From JBGOUV01 sp041477815 (GTDB taxonomy: Bacteria > Acidobacteriota > Terriglobia > Bryobacterales > JACQDG01), in assembly GCA_041477815.1 (NCBI GenBank), contig JBGOUV010000001.1:1-53338 (forward strand): a stretch of 53,338 nucleotides of DNA, written 5' to 3'. Shown here piece by piece: positions 1 to 7,232 of this stretch. The position numbers and the translations under genes were made by a program. How positions within the stretch are numbered: the stretch's first letter is position 1; the number at the start of each line of letters is the position of its first letter. The notes beneath the pieces are model-generated. The model was not told the origin of the DNA, made no database searches, and worked only from the letters and a program-made list of their open reading frames with translations.

Positions 1-579
1 ATAGGCGGAATTTGCGTCGGCCATCAGGCGGATGGACGGAAATATTCTGCGGATTTCGCGGACCACATCCACGTCCCAGCCGGGCTTGATCTTGATCTTG
101 ATGCGCTGGTAGCCGGCGCGCACTTCCGTATCGATCTTCTCGAGGAGCTGGTCGACGGAGTTTTGAATGCCGATCGACACACCGCAGGCGATCTCGGGGC
201 GCGTGCCGCCGAGGTGACGCCACAACGGGCGATCGTGAAGGCGGGCTTCCAGGTCCCACACCGCGACCTCCAGGCCGGCCCGGGCCATCTGGTGGCCGCG
301 GATATGGGCGGTGAGATCGGAGACTTCCGTGGCGTTGGCGATGGTGCGGCCGAGAACCTGGGGGGCGACATAGTCGCGGACGATGAGCCAGGCCGACTCG
401 GTCCACTCCTCGTTGTAGAAGGGATTCTCGCCGGCGGTAACCTCGCCCCAGCCGGAGGCGCCGTCCGATTCCACCTCCACCAGCACCATGCGGCGCTCGG
501 TGGTGCGGCCGAAGCTGGTCTCGAAGAAATGGACCAGCGGCATGCGAATCTCGCGGAGAGTGAGGCGGTCGATCTTCAT
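1..579 (-). CDS. menC: o-succinylbenzoate synthase-like enolase-superfamily enzyme (3' part cut by window edge)
   Basis: N-terminal 193 residues of an enolase-superfamily protein; the C-terminal half lies beyond the window. The start MKIDRLTLREIRMPL and the stretch FFETSFGRTTER are typical of o-succinylbenzoate synthase or N-acylamino acid racemase proteins. The K-x-K catalytic motif is visible near the edge as RIKIKIKPGWD, followed by MADANSAY at the first metal-ligand strand. Its ATG overlaps the stop of the upstream acetyltransferase by 4 bases (ATGA), so the two are translationally coupled. MenC dehydrates SHCHC in menaquinone synthesis, but this branch also contains racemases, and no other men gene is in the window. 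Family assignment is firm; exact substrate is inferred. Confidence 0.82.
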   Translation of the reverse strand, partial: MKIDRLTLREIRMPLVHFFETSFGRTTERRMVLVEVESDGASGWGEVTAGENPFYNEEWTESAWLIVRDYVAPQVLGRTIANATEVSDLTAHIRGHQMARAGLEVAVWDLEARLHDRPLWRHLGGTRPEIACGVSIGIQNSVDQLLEKIDTEVRAGYQRIKIKIKPGWDVDVVREIRRIFPSIRLMADANSAY

Positions 580-1328
580 TCGTAGGGTCCCAGGAGGAAC
601 ACACCGGCCTGGGGCGCCATCTCGTAGCCGACGACGACCAAGTCCCGGTCAAACCAGGTTTGGAATTCCTCGCGGATACGGGATTGGATGTCGCGGGCCC
701 TCTGGGGGTCGCTTTTTTTGAGGGCGCCGATTTCGTGAGGGACCTCGATGCGGGCTTCCACCGTGATGGGCAGCGGGCGGCGATCATCGAGGAGGGCCCG
801 GACGCGCGGGCTCCCGATCCACCACTCGCCGATCAGGCGGTCGGTGGGGAGGCCGCCGTGCAGGGGGCTGGAGCTGATGCCGTACTGGTTGGGTACGTAG
901 CGGCGCACGATGGCGCCCAGCCGGGCGATGTTGAAGTGGGAGTTCTTGATCTCCAGCGGGTCGAAGGTCCACTCCACGAGCTCCAGAGGCCGGGCCAGGG
1001 CCTCCTCGCGTTGGGCGAGCTTCAGCAGGCGTCCGATGCCGCGATTCTGATACTCCTCGAGGACACCGAGCATATGGCTGTGCAGGTAGTACTTGCCCCC
1101 GGGCTTCAACCCCGGGATGCCCAGGCAAAAGCCGACCATGCGGTCTCCGTCGTAGGCGCCGAGGATCTGGCCGCCGATTTTGTGGGCCACGACGAACATG
1201 CGGGGCGGAAGGAGGTCGAGGTCCGAGAAGCCCCAGATTACCTTCTGGAGCCGGACCGCCTCGAGAAGATCCGGATACTCGCTGAGAGTGCGGACCTCGG
1301 TGGTTACCTGTTCTTGGCCTGCTGCCAC
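576..1328 (-). CDS. GNAT-family acetyltransferase (COG3375-like)
   Basis: 250 residues. The acetyl-CoA loop is visible as YQNRGIGRLLKLAQRE near residues 93-108, after HSHMLGVL. The remaining sequence (WTFDPLEIKNSHFNIARLG, YVPNQYG) matches the COG3375 group of predicted acetyltransferases. The chosen start is a GTG that overlaps the end of mazG by 25 bases; no in-frame ATG precedes the conserved region. Its stop overlaps the start of the menC-like gene by 4 bases, so mazG, this gene and menC probably form one minus-strand operon. The acceptor substrate is unknown. Linkage to an acylamino acid racemase-like protein would fit N-acylation of an amino acid, but that is inference. Confidence 0.8.
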   Translation of the reverse strand: MAAGQEQVTTEVRTLSEYPDLLEAVRLQKVIWGFSDLDLLPPRMFVVAHKIGGQILGAYDGDRMVGFCLGIPGLKPGGKYYLHSHMLGVLEEYQNRGIGRLLKLAQREEALARPLELVEWTFDPLEIKNSHFNIARLGAIVRRYVPNQYGISSSPLHGGLPTDRLIGEWWIGSPRVRALLDDRRPLPITVEARIEVPHEIGALKKSDPQRARDIQSRIREEFQTWFDRDLVVVGYEMAPQAGVFLLGPYE

Positions 1329-2071
1329 AGCTCTTCCATCTCCTCGATATTGGCTTGGGGAAGGGTCTTGCCGCGCTCGGCCAAGCCCTGCTCGACATGG
1401 GCGAAGCGCTCGCGGAACTTGCGGTTGGTCTTGCGGAGAGCCAGCTCCGGATCGAACTTCAGGAAGCGGGCGATGTTGACCATCATGAACAGCAGGTCGC
1501 CCACCTCGTCCTCGACGTGGGCCGGATCTCCCTGGCGGCGGGCCTCGGCCAGCTCGGCGAGCTCTTCGGCGAGCTTGTCCAGCAGGTCGTCGAAGCGCGG
1601 CCAGTCGAAGCCCACCTGGGAGGCGCGGGAAGTGAGCTGGTAGGCCTCCAGCAGCGCGGGCATGGAGCGGGGTACGCTGTCGAGCAGCGGCTGGGGCCCC
1701 TTCTCCTCCGCCTTCAGCTCGTTCCAGCGTTTCAGCACGTCGCCCGAGGTAGCCGCCGATTCGTCGCCGAACACGTGCGGATGGCGGCGGATCAGCTTGG
1801 ACGAGATGCGCTCCAGGACGTCGTCGACGCGGAACAGGTTCTGCTCGGAGGCCATCTGGGAAAAGAAGACCACCTGAAGCTGCAGGTCGCCCAGCTCGCC
1901 GGCCAGCTCCTGCCAGTCGCGGCGGTCGATGGCGTCGATGACCTCGTAGGTCTCTTCGAGCAGGTAGGACTTGATGGTATCAAAAGTCTGTTCGCGGTCC
2001 CAGGGACAGCCGCCGGGGCCGCGCAGCCGGGCCATGATCTCGACAAGTCGGGTGAAGGCTTCGCCGGGCAT
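1304..2071 (-). CDS. mazG: Nucleoside triphosphate pyrophosphohydrolase MazG
   Basis: 255 residues, normal length for two-domain MazG. The N-terminal signature LRGPGGCPWDREQTFDTI is followed by the EExxE metal-binding helix (LLEETYEVIDAI) and ELGDLQLQVVFFSQMA. A second, similar block (LAEELAELAEA, VEDEVGDLLFMMVNIARFL) forms the C-terminal catalytic repeat. MazG hydrolyses NTPs and dNTPs to the monophosphate and pyrophosphate, clearing aberrant nucleotides and, in E. coli, lowering ppGpp effects of MazF. Despite lying next to a toxin-antitoxin cassette, it is separated from it by 59 bases and a small hairpin, and is a housekeeping gene. First gene of the operon with the acetyltransferase and menC. 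Confidence 0.95.
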   Translation of the reverse strand: MPGEAFTRLVEIMARLRGPGGCPWDREQTFDTIKSYLLEETYEVIDAIDRRDWQELAGELGDLQLQVVFFSQMASEQNLFRVDDVLERISSKLIRRHPHVFGDESAATSGDVLKRWNELKAEEKGPQPLLDSVPRSMPALLEAYQLTSRASQVGFDWPRFDDLLDKLAEELAELAEARRQGDPAHVEDEVGDLLFMMVNIARFLKFDPELALRKTNRKFRERFAHVEQGLAERGKTLPQANIEEMEELWQQAKNR

Positions 2072-2102
2072 GGGGGAGCTTTCAATGTAACACGGAGCGG
2101 TT

Positions 2103-2119
2103 GCGACCTAGGCGGTCGC
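2103..2119 (-). terminator. Small hairpin between DUF3467 gene and mazG
   Basis: GCGACC (2103-2108) and GGTCGC (2114-2119) form a 6-bp stem with a 5-base loop, just after the DUF3467 stop. There is no T-run, so it is at best a weak terminator. Confidence 0.25.
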
Positions 2120-2130
2120 GCGCGCCACAC

Positions 2131-2517
2131 CTACAGGCTAGCCAAGAATTGTTCGCGCAACCTTATAGCCGCTTCCCGAATCGCCTTTGCCTGTTGATTA
2201 CCCTCGAGCTCTGGAGGAATGGGGCCGGGTTCAGGTGGCAGCACTCCGCTTGGTATTGCGATTCTTCCGTTTTCGATCTCGTAAGCGGTGAGATTGACTT
2301 GAAGATAGTAGCTCAGCACCTTTGCTTGAGCCCAGGGGATCGTCACAGCCGTGTGTTGCTCGACAACTGCTCTGCCTTCACTCTGATCGAGCTGGCCAAA
2401 AATCATCTTTAGGTCCCAGACGCTCGGCTCAAAGAGAACGTTGTTGGCGTACACGGCAAGAAAATCCTCGTCGCGCTCGAACTGCGATTGGGATGCGGGT
2501 GTTTGTTCTGAGGGCAT
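2131..2517 (-). CDS. DUF3467 domain protein
   Basis: 128 residues from ATG 2517 (MPSEQTPASQ). An upstream TTG at 2559 would overlap the antitoxin gene, but the ATG has GAGGA five bases upstream and starts 20 bases after the antitoxin stop, so it is preferred. The motif YANNVLFEPSVWDLKMIFGQL is the DUF3467 signature, a small family of unknown function. It is followed by an AVTIPWAQAKVLSYYLQVNL segment and a Pro-rich stretch. It is the third gene of the HigB/XRE cassette, in the same direction and tightly spaced, so it is probably co-transcribed. Whether it modulates the toxin or is only a passenger cannot be told from sequence. Confidence 0.72.
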   Translation of the reverse strand: MPSEQTPASQSQFERDEDFLAVYANNVLFEPSVWDLKMIFGQLDQSEGRAVVEQHTAVTIPWAQAKVLSYYLQVNLTAYEIENGRIAIPSGVLPPEPGPIPPELEGNQQAKAIREAAIRLREQFLASL

Positions 2518-2537
2518 ATGTCCTCTATGGAGATTCC

Positions 2538-3272
2538 TTATGAGATTCGTTGCAGCCAACCGGGGTTAGGCGCGTTCATCTGAGAGAGGACAAAGGCAGG
2601 GAGATCCGCTCCCGCGCCTGCTTCCTCCTGTTTGGGATTAACGTCGATCCTCATCGCGTGCCGTGGAGTGGCTGGCAGCGACAAATCAGCACGGAGGGGC
2701 TTGGGATCTACTTTCGCAAACATCGCAGCCGGCGAAGAATGACTGGCGCCCAGAGCGGCAAGGGACACCCATTTCTCCCTGGTGCCCCGACCAACGAGCG
2801 TGAACGGTTCACCTAGGCCGTTGGAGAAGCCTTGGGCCCAATGCGCCAAGCTCTCGGCCGCGACTCGCGCGTTGGCCTCAAAGGTCCCCCTTGCTTCTTC
2901 TGTCGCGAAGTCTGGAACAGCAAGAGCCTCGGTTGATAGGCCCTTGCTAACATGTGGCGTTCCGCTCATCCAATCAATCATTTCACTGAACGGAACGAAC
3001 CGCACAATCAGCCCGACGTCGAGTGCGGCCGCCATCCGCTTCAGCGTCGTGATTGTGGGCTTGCCGTAGTTGGACGACTCCAAGCGCGATATGGCGTTTT
3101 GGTTCATGCCGACTTCCTGCGCCAACCTTTCCTGGCTCCATCCCAGCCTGTCGCGGGTTGCGCGGATCTGGTACGCAATTCCCTTGCTCAGGTGGGACTC
3201 CACAAATTGCTGACGCGCCCTTCGACCACGCCGCAACCGAGCCACTAGCTTCTGTCTAGAATTCAAATTCAT
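2538..3272 (-). CDS. XRE-family antitoxin / repressor with long C-terminal extension
   Basis: 244 residues from ATG 3272 (MNLNSRQKLVARLRRG). The start lies inside the end of the toxin gene (17-base overlap), a common arrangement in host-inhibition (HigBA) type modules. A Cro/cI helix-turn-helix spans about residues 30-85 (IRATRDRLGWSQERLAQEVG, NQNAISRLESSNYGKPT). This is followed by LIVRFVPFSEMIDWMSG, found in HTH proteins paired with HigB-like toxins. Such antitoxins usually end near residue 100-140; here about 110 further residues of unknown fold follow. It probably neutralises the toxin and represses the operon by binding the inverted repeat at 3671-3707. The region is visibly less GC-rich than its neighbours, suggesting horizontal transfer. 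Confidence 0.82.
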   Translation of the reverse strand: MNLNSRQKLVARLRRGRRARQQFVESHLSKGIAYQIRATRDRLGWSQERLAQEVGMNQNAISRLESSNYGKPTITTLKRMAAALDVGLIVRFVPFSEMIDWMSGTPHVSKGLSTEALAVPDFATEEARGTFEANARVAAESLAHWAQGFSNGLGEPFTLVGRGTREKWVSLAALGASHSSPAAMFAKVDPKPLRADLSLPATPRHAMRIDVNPKQEEAGAGADLPAFVLSQMNAPNPGWLQRIS

Positions 3273-3651
3273 GAACCGATGCCTCGCCCCTCTCAAGCCT
3301 GCTCATGCGCTTCCTCGCCTCTGCCACATCGCGCCTCGGATTCTTCACCTTCTTCTCTGCGCCCAGCAACAGCGAGTACGAGAAGCGGTGACCCTTGGGC
3401 CAGAAGAAACCGTAGATCCGGACAACCTTGTTGGCCGTGTTGACCTTCAGCCTGATCTCGGACAGTCCATCGCCAAGCGGGGCAAACTCCGGCTTCCTCC
3501 ACTGGTCAACCGGGAGCTTTTGAAGGTATCCCATGGTGTCGCTGGCCTCGTCCCTTTCCTCTTTGAGCAGGCCGTCAAACCACTCCTGAACTTCCTTGCC
3601 GCCCGCTGGCGTTTGGTAGCCATAGAAGGTCCAGGATACCTGCTCCACCAT
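3256..3651 (-). CDS. HigB/RelE-like (Gp49-type) toxin
   Basis: 131 residues. The core GLSEIRLKVNTANKVVRIYGFF, followed by YSLLLGAEKKVKNPRRDVAEA, is the pattern of HigB and phage Gp49-like proteins. These are RelE-fold toxins that cleave mRNA, usually on the ribosome, and Lys/Arg-rich segments like this one line the active site. The toxin precedes the antitoxin, as in HigBA. A TATACT hexamer abuts the ATG at 3651, so a transcript from that promoter could not include this ATG. Either the start is slightly downstream (GTG 3648 follows immediately) or a promoter further upstream (TAATAC, 3683-3688) is used. Function is inferred from family and context. Confidence 0.82.
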   Translation of the reverse strand: MVEQVSWTFYGYQTPAGGKEVQEWFDGLLKEERDEASDTMGYLQKLPVDQWRKPEFAPLGDGLSEIRLKVNTANKVVRIYGFFWPKGHRFSYSLLLGAEKKVKNPRRDVAEARKRMSRLERGEASVHEFEF

Positions 3652-3670
3652 AGTATATCACAAAAAGTGC

Positions 3671-3707
3671 CTACATCAAAAAGTATTAAATCCTAATTTT
3701 GATGTAG
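3671..3707 (-). promoter_or_regulatory. Operator-like inverted repeat of the toxin-antitoxin cassette
   Basis: CTACATCAAAA (3671-3681) is repeated perfectly inverted as TTTTGATGTAG (3697-3707) around a 15-base AT-rich spacer. It lies immediately upstream of the toxin gene. On the minus strand TTGATG inside the proximal arm is 16 bases from TATACT (3657-3652). The arms therefore overlap promoter elements, as expected for autorepression by the XRE protein. Confidence 0.65.
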
Positions 3708-3914
3708 TCCCGTTACCCACCCCACCCTCTAATCCCGCAGCCGGTGTTGATCAACTCCAGGCAGGCTTCCCGGCACCCGGCTCCGGTGTCAGCAGCGGCG
3801 CAACGTTGCGGACTTTGGGCGGCTCCTTCGGTCGCACCGCCTGGCGGGTCTTGCCGTTTGAGCGCACGACCCTATGGTATCAAAACGGCACACCAAACTA
3901 CGTGGGTTCGTGAT

Positions 3915-4625
3915 TCAGTACCACTCCCGCAGCCGGACCTCAATGCCCTTCTCGCTCGCCAGGGCCTCGGCGAAGACCTTCAGGTCGCTGCCTCGGTAGT
4001 GATACGGATAGACCGCCTTGGGCCGAAAGGCTTTCACGCCGGCAGCCGCTTCCTCGGGGGTCATGGTGTACGGGAGGTTCATGCAGACGAAGGCTACGTC
4101 GATGTTCTTGAGAGCCCGCATCTCGGGGATGGCCTCGGTGTCGCCCGAGATGTAGATACGCTTGCCGCCCAGGGTGAGGATGTAGCCGTTGCCGCGGCCC
4201 TTGGTGTGGTAGAGGGCGCCGGGTTGGGGACCGCGCTGGAGGTTGTACATGGGGACAGCCTCCACTTCGAGGTCGCCAAACTTCTTCTTCTCGCCGTTGT
4301 TGATCACCTGAGCTTCGAGGATGGTCTTGGCCACCGCCGCCGGGGCGATGACTACGGTGGTTTCCTTCTTGAGCTTGGCCACCATGGCCTTGTCCATGTG
4401 GTCGCCGTGGAGGTCGGTGATCAGGAGGTAGTCGGCGCGGGGGGCCGAGGAGTAGTCGCCCTCGCTCCAGGGGTCGATGTGGATCACCTTGCCGCCAAAC
4501 TGCAGCATCAGGCTCCCGTGATGGATGGGCGTAATGGTGACCTCGCCCACCATGTCGGCGCCGAACAAAAAACCTGCCAGGGCGAGTGCCAGAAGGGGGG
4601 CCAAAAGGAATACTCGGAATTTCAT
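3915..4625 (-). CDS. Exported MBL-fold metal-dependent hydrolase (UlaG-like)
   Basis: 236 residues from ATG 4625, beginning with a clear signal peptide (MKFRVFLLAPLLALALAGFLFG). The sequence then runs TPIHHGSLMLQFGGKVIHIDPW, LITDLHGDHMDKAM, ISGDTEAIPEM and AVYPYHYRG, the order seen in UlaG-like metallo-beta-lactamase-fold proteins. The usual HxHxDH zinc motif reads DLHGDH here, so the first histidine is replaced by aspartate; HGDH, the later GDT aspartate and a terminal His remain. The substrate is unknown. The gene is divergent from the PLP enzyme at 4664 with under 40 bases between them. Confidence 0.82.
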   Translation of the reverse strand: MKFRVFLLAPLLALALAGFLFGADMVGEVTITPIHHGSLMLQFGGKVIHIDPWSEGDYSSAPRADYLLITDLHGDHMDKAMVAKLKKETTVVIAPAAVAKTILEAQVINNGEKKKFGDLEVEAVPMYNLQRGPQPGALYHTKGRGNGYILTLGGKRIYISGDTEAIPEMRALKNIDVAFVCMNLPYTMTPEEAAAGVKAFRPKAVYPYHYRGSDLKVFAEALASEKGIEVRLREWY

Positions 4626-4663
4626 GGGCACGATGATATCATGACGCCCAAGGAGGGACGATC

Positions 4664-5913
4664 ATGCAGACGGCAGGAACACGGCGTTCGTTTTTGAGAG
4701 GTTTGACGTACCTGGGATCGGCGGCGGCGTCGGTAGCGCAGTTGCGACCGATGCTGGCGGCGGTGGCGGGCGGAGACAGCTACTGGAACCTGGTCAAGGA
4801 GCAGTTCCCCTTGCGGCCGGGGAAGATCCCGATGAACGCGGCCAACCTGTGCCCGTCGCCGCGGTCGGTGGCCGAGCGGGTGGCCGAACTGACCCGCGAT
4901 CTGGACGCCGACGTGTCGTTCCAGAACCGCGACAAGTTTCACGCCACGCTGGAGGAGTCGCGGCGCAAGGTGGCCGAGCAGTTGGGGGTTGCGGCCGAGG
5001 AAATCGCCCTGGTGCGGAATACCAGCGAAGCCAACAACGTGATCAACAACGGTCTGAGCCTGAAGTCGGGAACGAGATCGTACTCTTCGATCAGAACCAT
5101 CCCACCAACAACGTGGCCTGGGACGTACGGGCGGCCCGGTTCGGGTACGCGGTGAAGCGGGTGGCCGTGCCGTCCACCGTGAAGGACACTGGGGAGATCG
5201 TGCGCCTGTTCGAGGCGGCCCTGACCCCGAAGACGCGGGTCCTGTCCATTACCTATGTCTCGAACACGACCGGGATCCGGCTGCCGGCCCGCGAGTTGTG
5301 CGAGTTGGCGCGGCGGCGCGGGATCTACGCGCACTTGGACGGAGCGCAGGTGTGGGGATGTCTGAACCTCCATCTGCGGGACATCGGCTGCGACTCCTTC
5401 TCGTCGAGCGCCCACAAGTGGCTCATGGGACCGAAGGAGGCCGGGGTGCTCTACGTGCGGCAAGAACGGATCGCGCAGATCTGGCCGAGCATTGTCGCGC
5501 CGGGGTGGGGGAACAAGGTCGAGACCGAGGCTAAGGGGGCGCGGAAGTTCGAGACCCTCGGGCAGCGGGATGACGCCTGCTTGGCGGCTGTCGGTACGGC
5601 GGTCGACTTCCACCAGATGATCGGATTCGATCGCGTGGAGGCGCGGGTGATGGAGTTGTCGGCAGCCTTGAAGCGGGGGCTGGCGAAGATCCGTGGCGCC
5701 AAGTTGGTCACCCCGATGGATCCCCGGCTCAGCGGGGGCGTGGTGATCACGCGGTTTGAGGGCTCCGACGCGCAGAAGATCTATCAACAGATCTACGCCC
5801 GGCACGGGGTGGGCGGGGCGGGGACGGGCGGGTTACGGCTGTGCCCCCACGTCTACAACACCATGGAAGACGTCGAGCGGGCGATCCGGGCGGTTACCGA
5901 GGTGACGGGGTGA
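4664..5913 (+). pseudogene. Tat-exported class V aminotransferase family protein, one-base frameshift
   Basis: Two overlapping frames together make one complete class V PLP enzyme. The first starts at ATG 4664 behind AAGGAGGGA and has a Tat signal (TRRSFLRGLTYLGSAAAS). It runs to NTSEANNVINNGLSLKSG and then loses homology. The second frame picks up exactly there with NEIVLFDQNHPTNNVAWDVR and contains SITYVSNTTG, YAHLDGAQVWG and the PLP-lysine motif SSSAHKWLMGPKE. The break is at TCGGG-AACGAG (5066-5076). One missing base, for example a G in a G-run, restores a 416-residue protein. Relatives include cysteine desulfurase-like and isopenicillin-N epimerase-like proteins. It could be a real pseudogene or a sequencing error. 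The stop overlaps the GTG of the MFS gene. Confidence 0.75.
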
Positions 5914-7103
5914 ACCGCTGGCTCCGCGTAGTCGGCGGTTTGCTGATGAATCTGTCGCTGGGTTCGCTCTACGGGTGGAGTCTGTTTGTGCCCGCGCTCC
6001 AGAAGGAGATGGGGCTCAGCCGGGAACAGGCGTCCAATATTTTCTCGCTGGCCATTGCGGTATTCGCGTTGTGCTTTTTGGCGGGCGGCCGGTTGCAGGA
6101 CAAGAAGGGACCGTACATCGTTTCCGTGATGGGCAGCGTGCTGGTCGGGTTGGGCTACGTGTTGTCGAGCCGGGCGGGGACGCTGGGAGAGATGTACGGC
6201 GCCTATGGGGTGGTAGTAGGAGCGGGGTGCGGGTTCGGGTACGTGACGCCGATCGGGGTGGCGTCGAAGTGGTTTCCCGACAAGCGCGGGCTGGTGATCG
6301 GGCTGATGGTGGCGGGCTTCGGGGGCGGATCGGCGCTGCTCGGGCCGCTGGTACCGGGTCTGATCGCGGCCCACGGCTGGCGGCCGGTGATGCTGTGGCT
6401 GGGCGCGATCTACTTGGTGGCGACGCTCGCCGGGGCCCAATTCCTGAAGAATCCGCCGGCGGGTTGGAAACCGCCCGGGTGGAATCCGGCGACGGCCCAG
6501 GCAGCAACCTCGGGCCGGGATTTCACGCCGGAGGAGGTGCTGCGGACCTCGCAATTCTGGCGGATGCTCGCGGGCTACGCGCTGGGGACGAGCGCCGGCC
6601 TGATGGTGATCAGCCAGGTGATGCCGTTCATGCGGGGCGTGGCGCCGCAGTTGGGGGCGGCGCTGGCGGGGACGGCATTGCTGGTAGGGGCGGCGGGCAA
6701 CGCCGGCGGACGGATCTTTTCGGGGTGGCTGTCGGATCATTTCGGCCGCGTGCGGACGCTGTGTCTAATGGTGCTGGTGTCGGCGGTGGTGCTGCCGGCG
6801 CTGGGCCGGCTGCGGGAAGTAGCGCTGTTGTGGGTGGTGCTGGCAGCGGTCTACTACTGCTTTGGGACGCAGCTTTCGCTCTACGCGTCGTTGACGGCGG
6901 ACTTTTTCGGGACGAAGAACGTCGGGGCGAATTATGGGCTGGTGTTTCTGGCGTACGGGATGGCGGGGATCATCGGGCCGAAGCTGGGGGGCGGTATCTT
7001 TGACCGTTTGGGGAGCTACACCTCGGCCTTTGATATTGCCGCGGGGCTGTTGGTGGTGGCGTTGGTGTTGATCGCAACCTTGCGCGCTCCAGTGGGGCGG
7101 TAG
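5910..7103 (+). CDS. MFS transporter, oxalate/formate antiporter (OFA) type
   Basis: 397 residues from GTG 5910, which overlaps the preceding stop by four bases (GTGA). The start NRWLRVVGGLLMNLSLGSLYGWSLFVPALQKEMG is typical of the OFA subfamily of the major facilitator superfamily, as are GRLQDKKGPYIV and GFGYVTPIGVASKWFPDKRGL. About twelve membrane segments can be traced, with a long central loop near PPAGWKPPGWNP. OFA carriers move small carboxylates such as oxalate, formate or lactate. Coupling to the PLP enzyme suggests a shared substrate pathway, but which acid is carried cannot be read from the sequence. Confidence 0.87.
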   Translation: MNRWLRVVGGLLMNLSLGSLYGWSLFVPALQKEMGLSREQASNIFSLAIAVFALCFLAGGRLQDKKGPYIVSVMGSVLVGLGYVLSSRAGTLGEMYGAYGVVVGAGCGFGYVTPIGVASKWFPDKRGLVIGLMVAGFGGGSALLGPLVPGLIAAHGWRPVMLWLGAIYLVATLAGAQFLKNPPAGWKPPGWNPATAQAATSGRDFTPEEVLRTSQFWRMLAGYALGTSAGLMVISQVMPFMRGVAPQLGAALAGTALLVGAAGNAGGRIFSGWLSDHFGRVRTLCLMVLVSAVVLPALGRLREVALLWVVLAAVYYCFGTQLSLYASLTADFFGTKNVGANYGLVFLAYGMAGIIGPKLGGGIFDRLGSYTSAFDIAAGLLVVALVLIATLRAPVGR

Positions 7104-7172
7104 CCGCCCCCCAGTAAATGCGGGGCGGCCCCCTGGCCCGGCCTACCTTTCCCAAGCCGGCCAGGCGGGACG
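7094..7172. terminator. Hairpins between convergent MFS and ammonia-lyase genes
   Basis: GGGGCGG (7094-7100) and CCGCCCC (7104-7110) pair perfectly around a loop that is the MFS stop codon TAG. A second imperfect stem (CCTGGCCCGGC / GCCGGCCAGG) follows at about 7131-7172. No T-run is seen, so terminator function is inferred from position between convergent genes. Confidence 0.4.
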
Positions 7173-7232
7173 CGCACATTTTCTTCCATCGTTGTGGCCG
7201 GCGGCCATGGGGAACTCCCTTATGGTCGGGGT

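Noticed and set aside
1304..3651. MazG as part of the neighbouring toxin-antitoxin cassette
   Set aside because: It is operon partner of the acetyltransferase and menC, separated from the cassette by a gap and hairpin, and is a housekeeping enzyme despite its name.
2131..3710. Prophage or integrated element
   Set aside because: No integrase, attachment-site repeats or phage structural genes are seen around the less GC-rich cassette.
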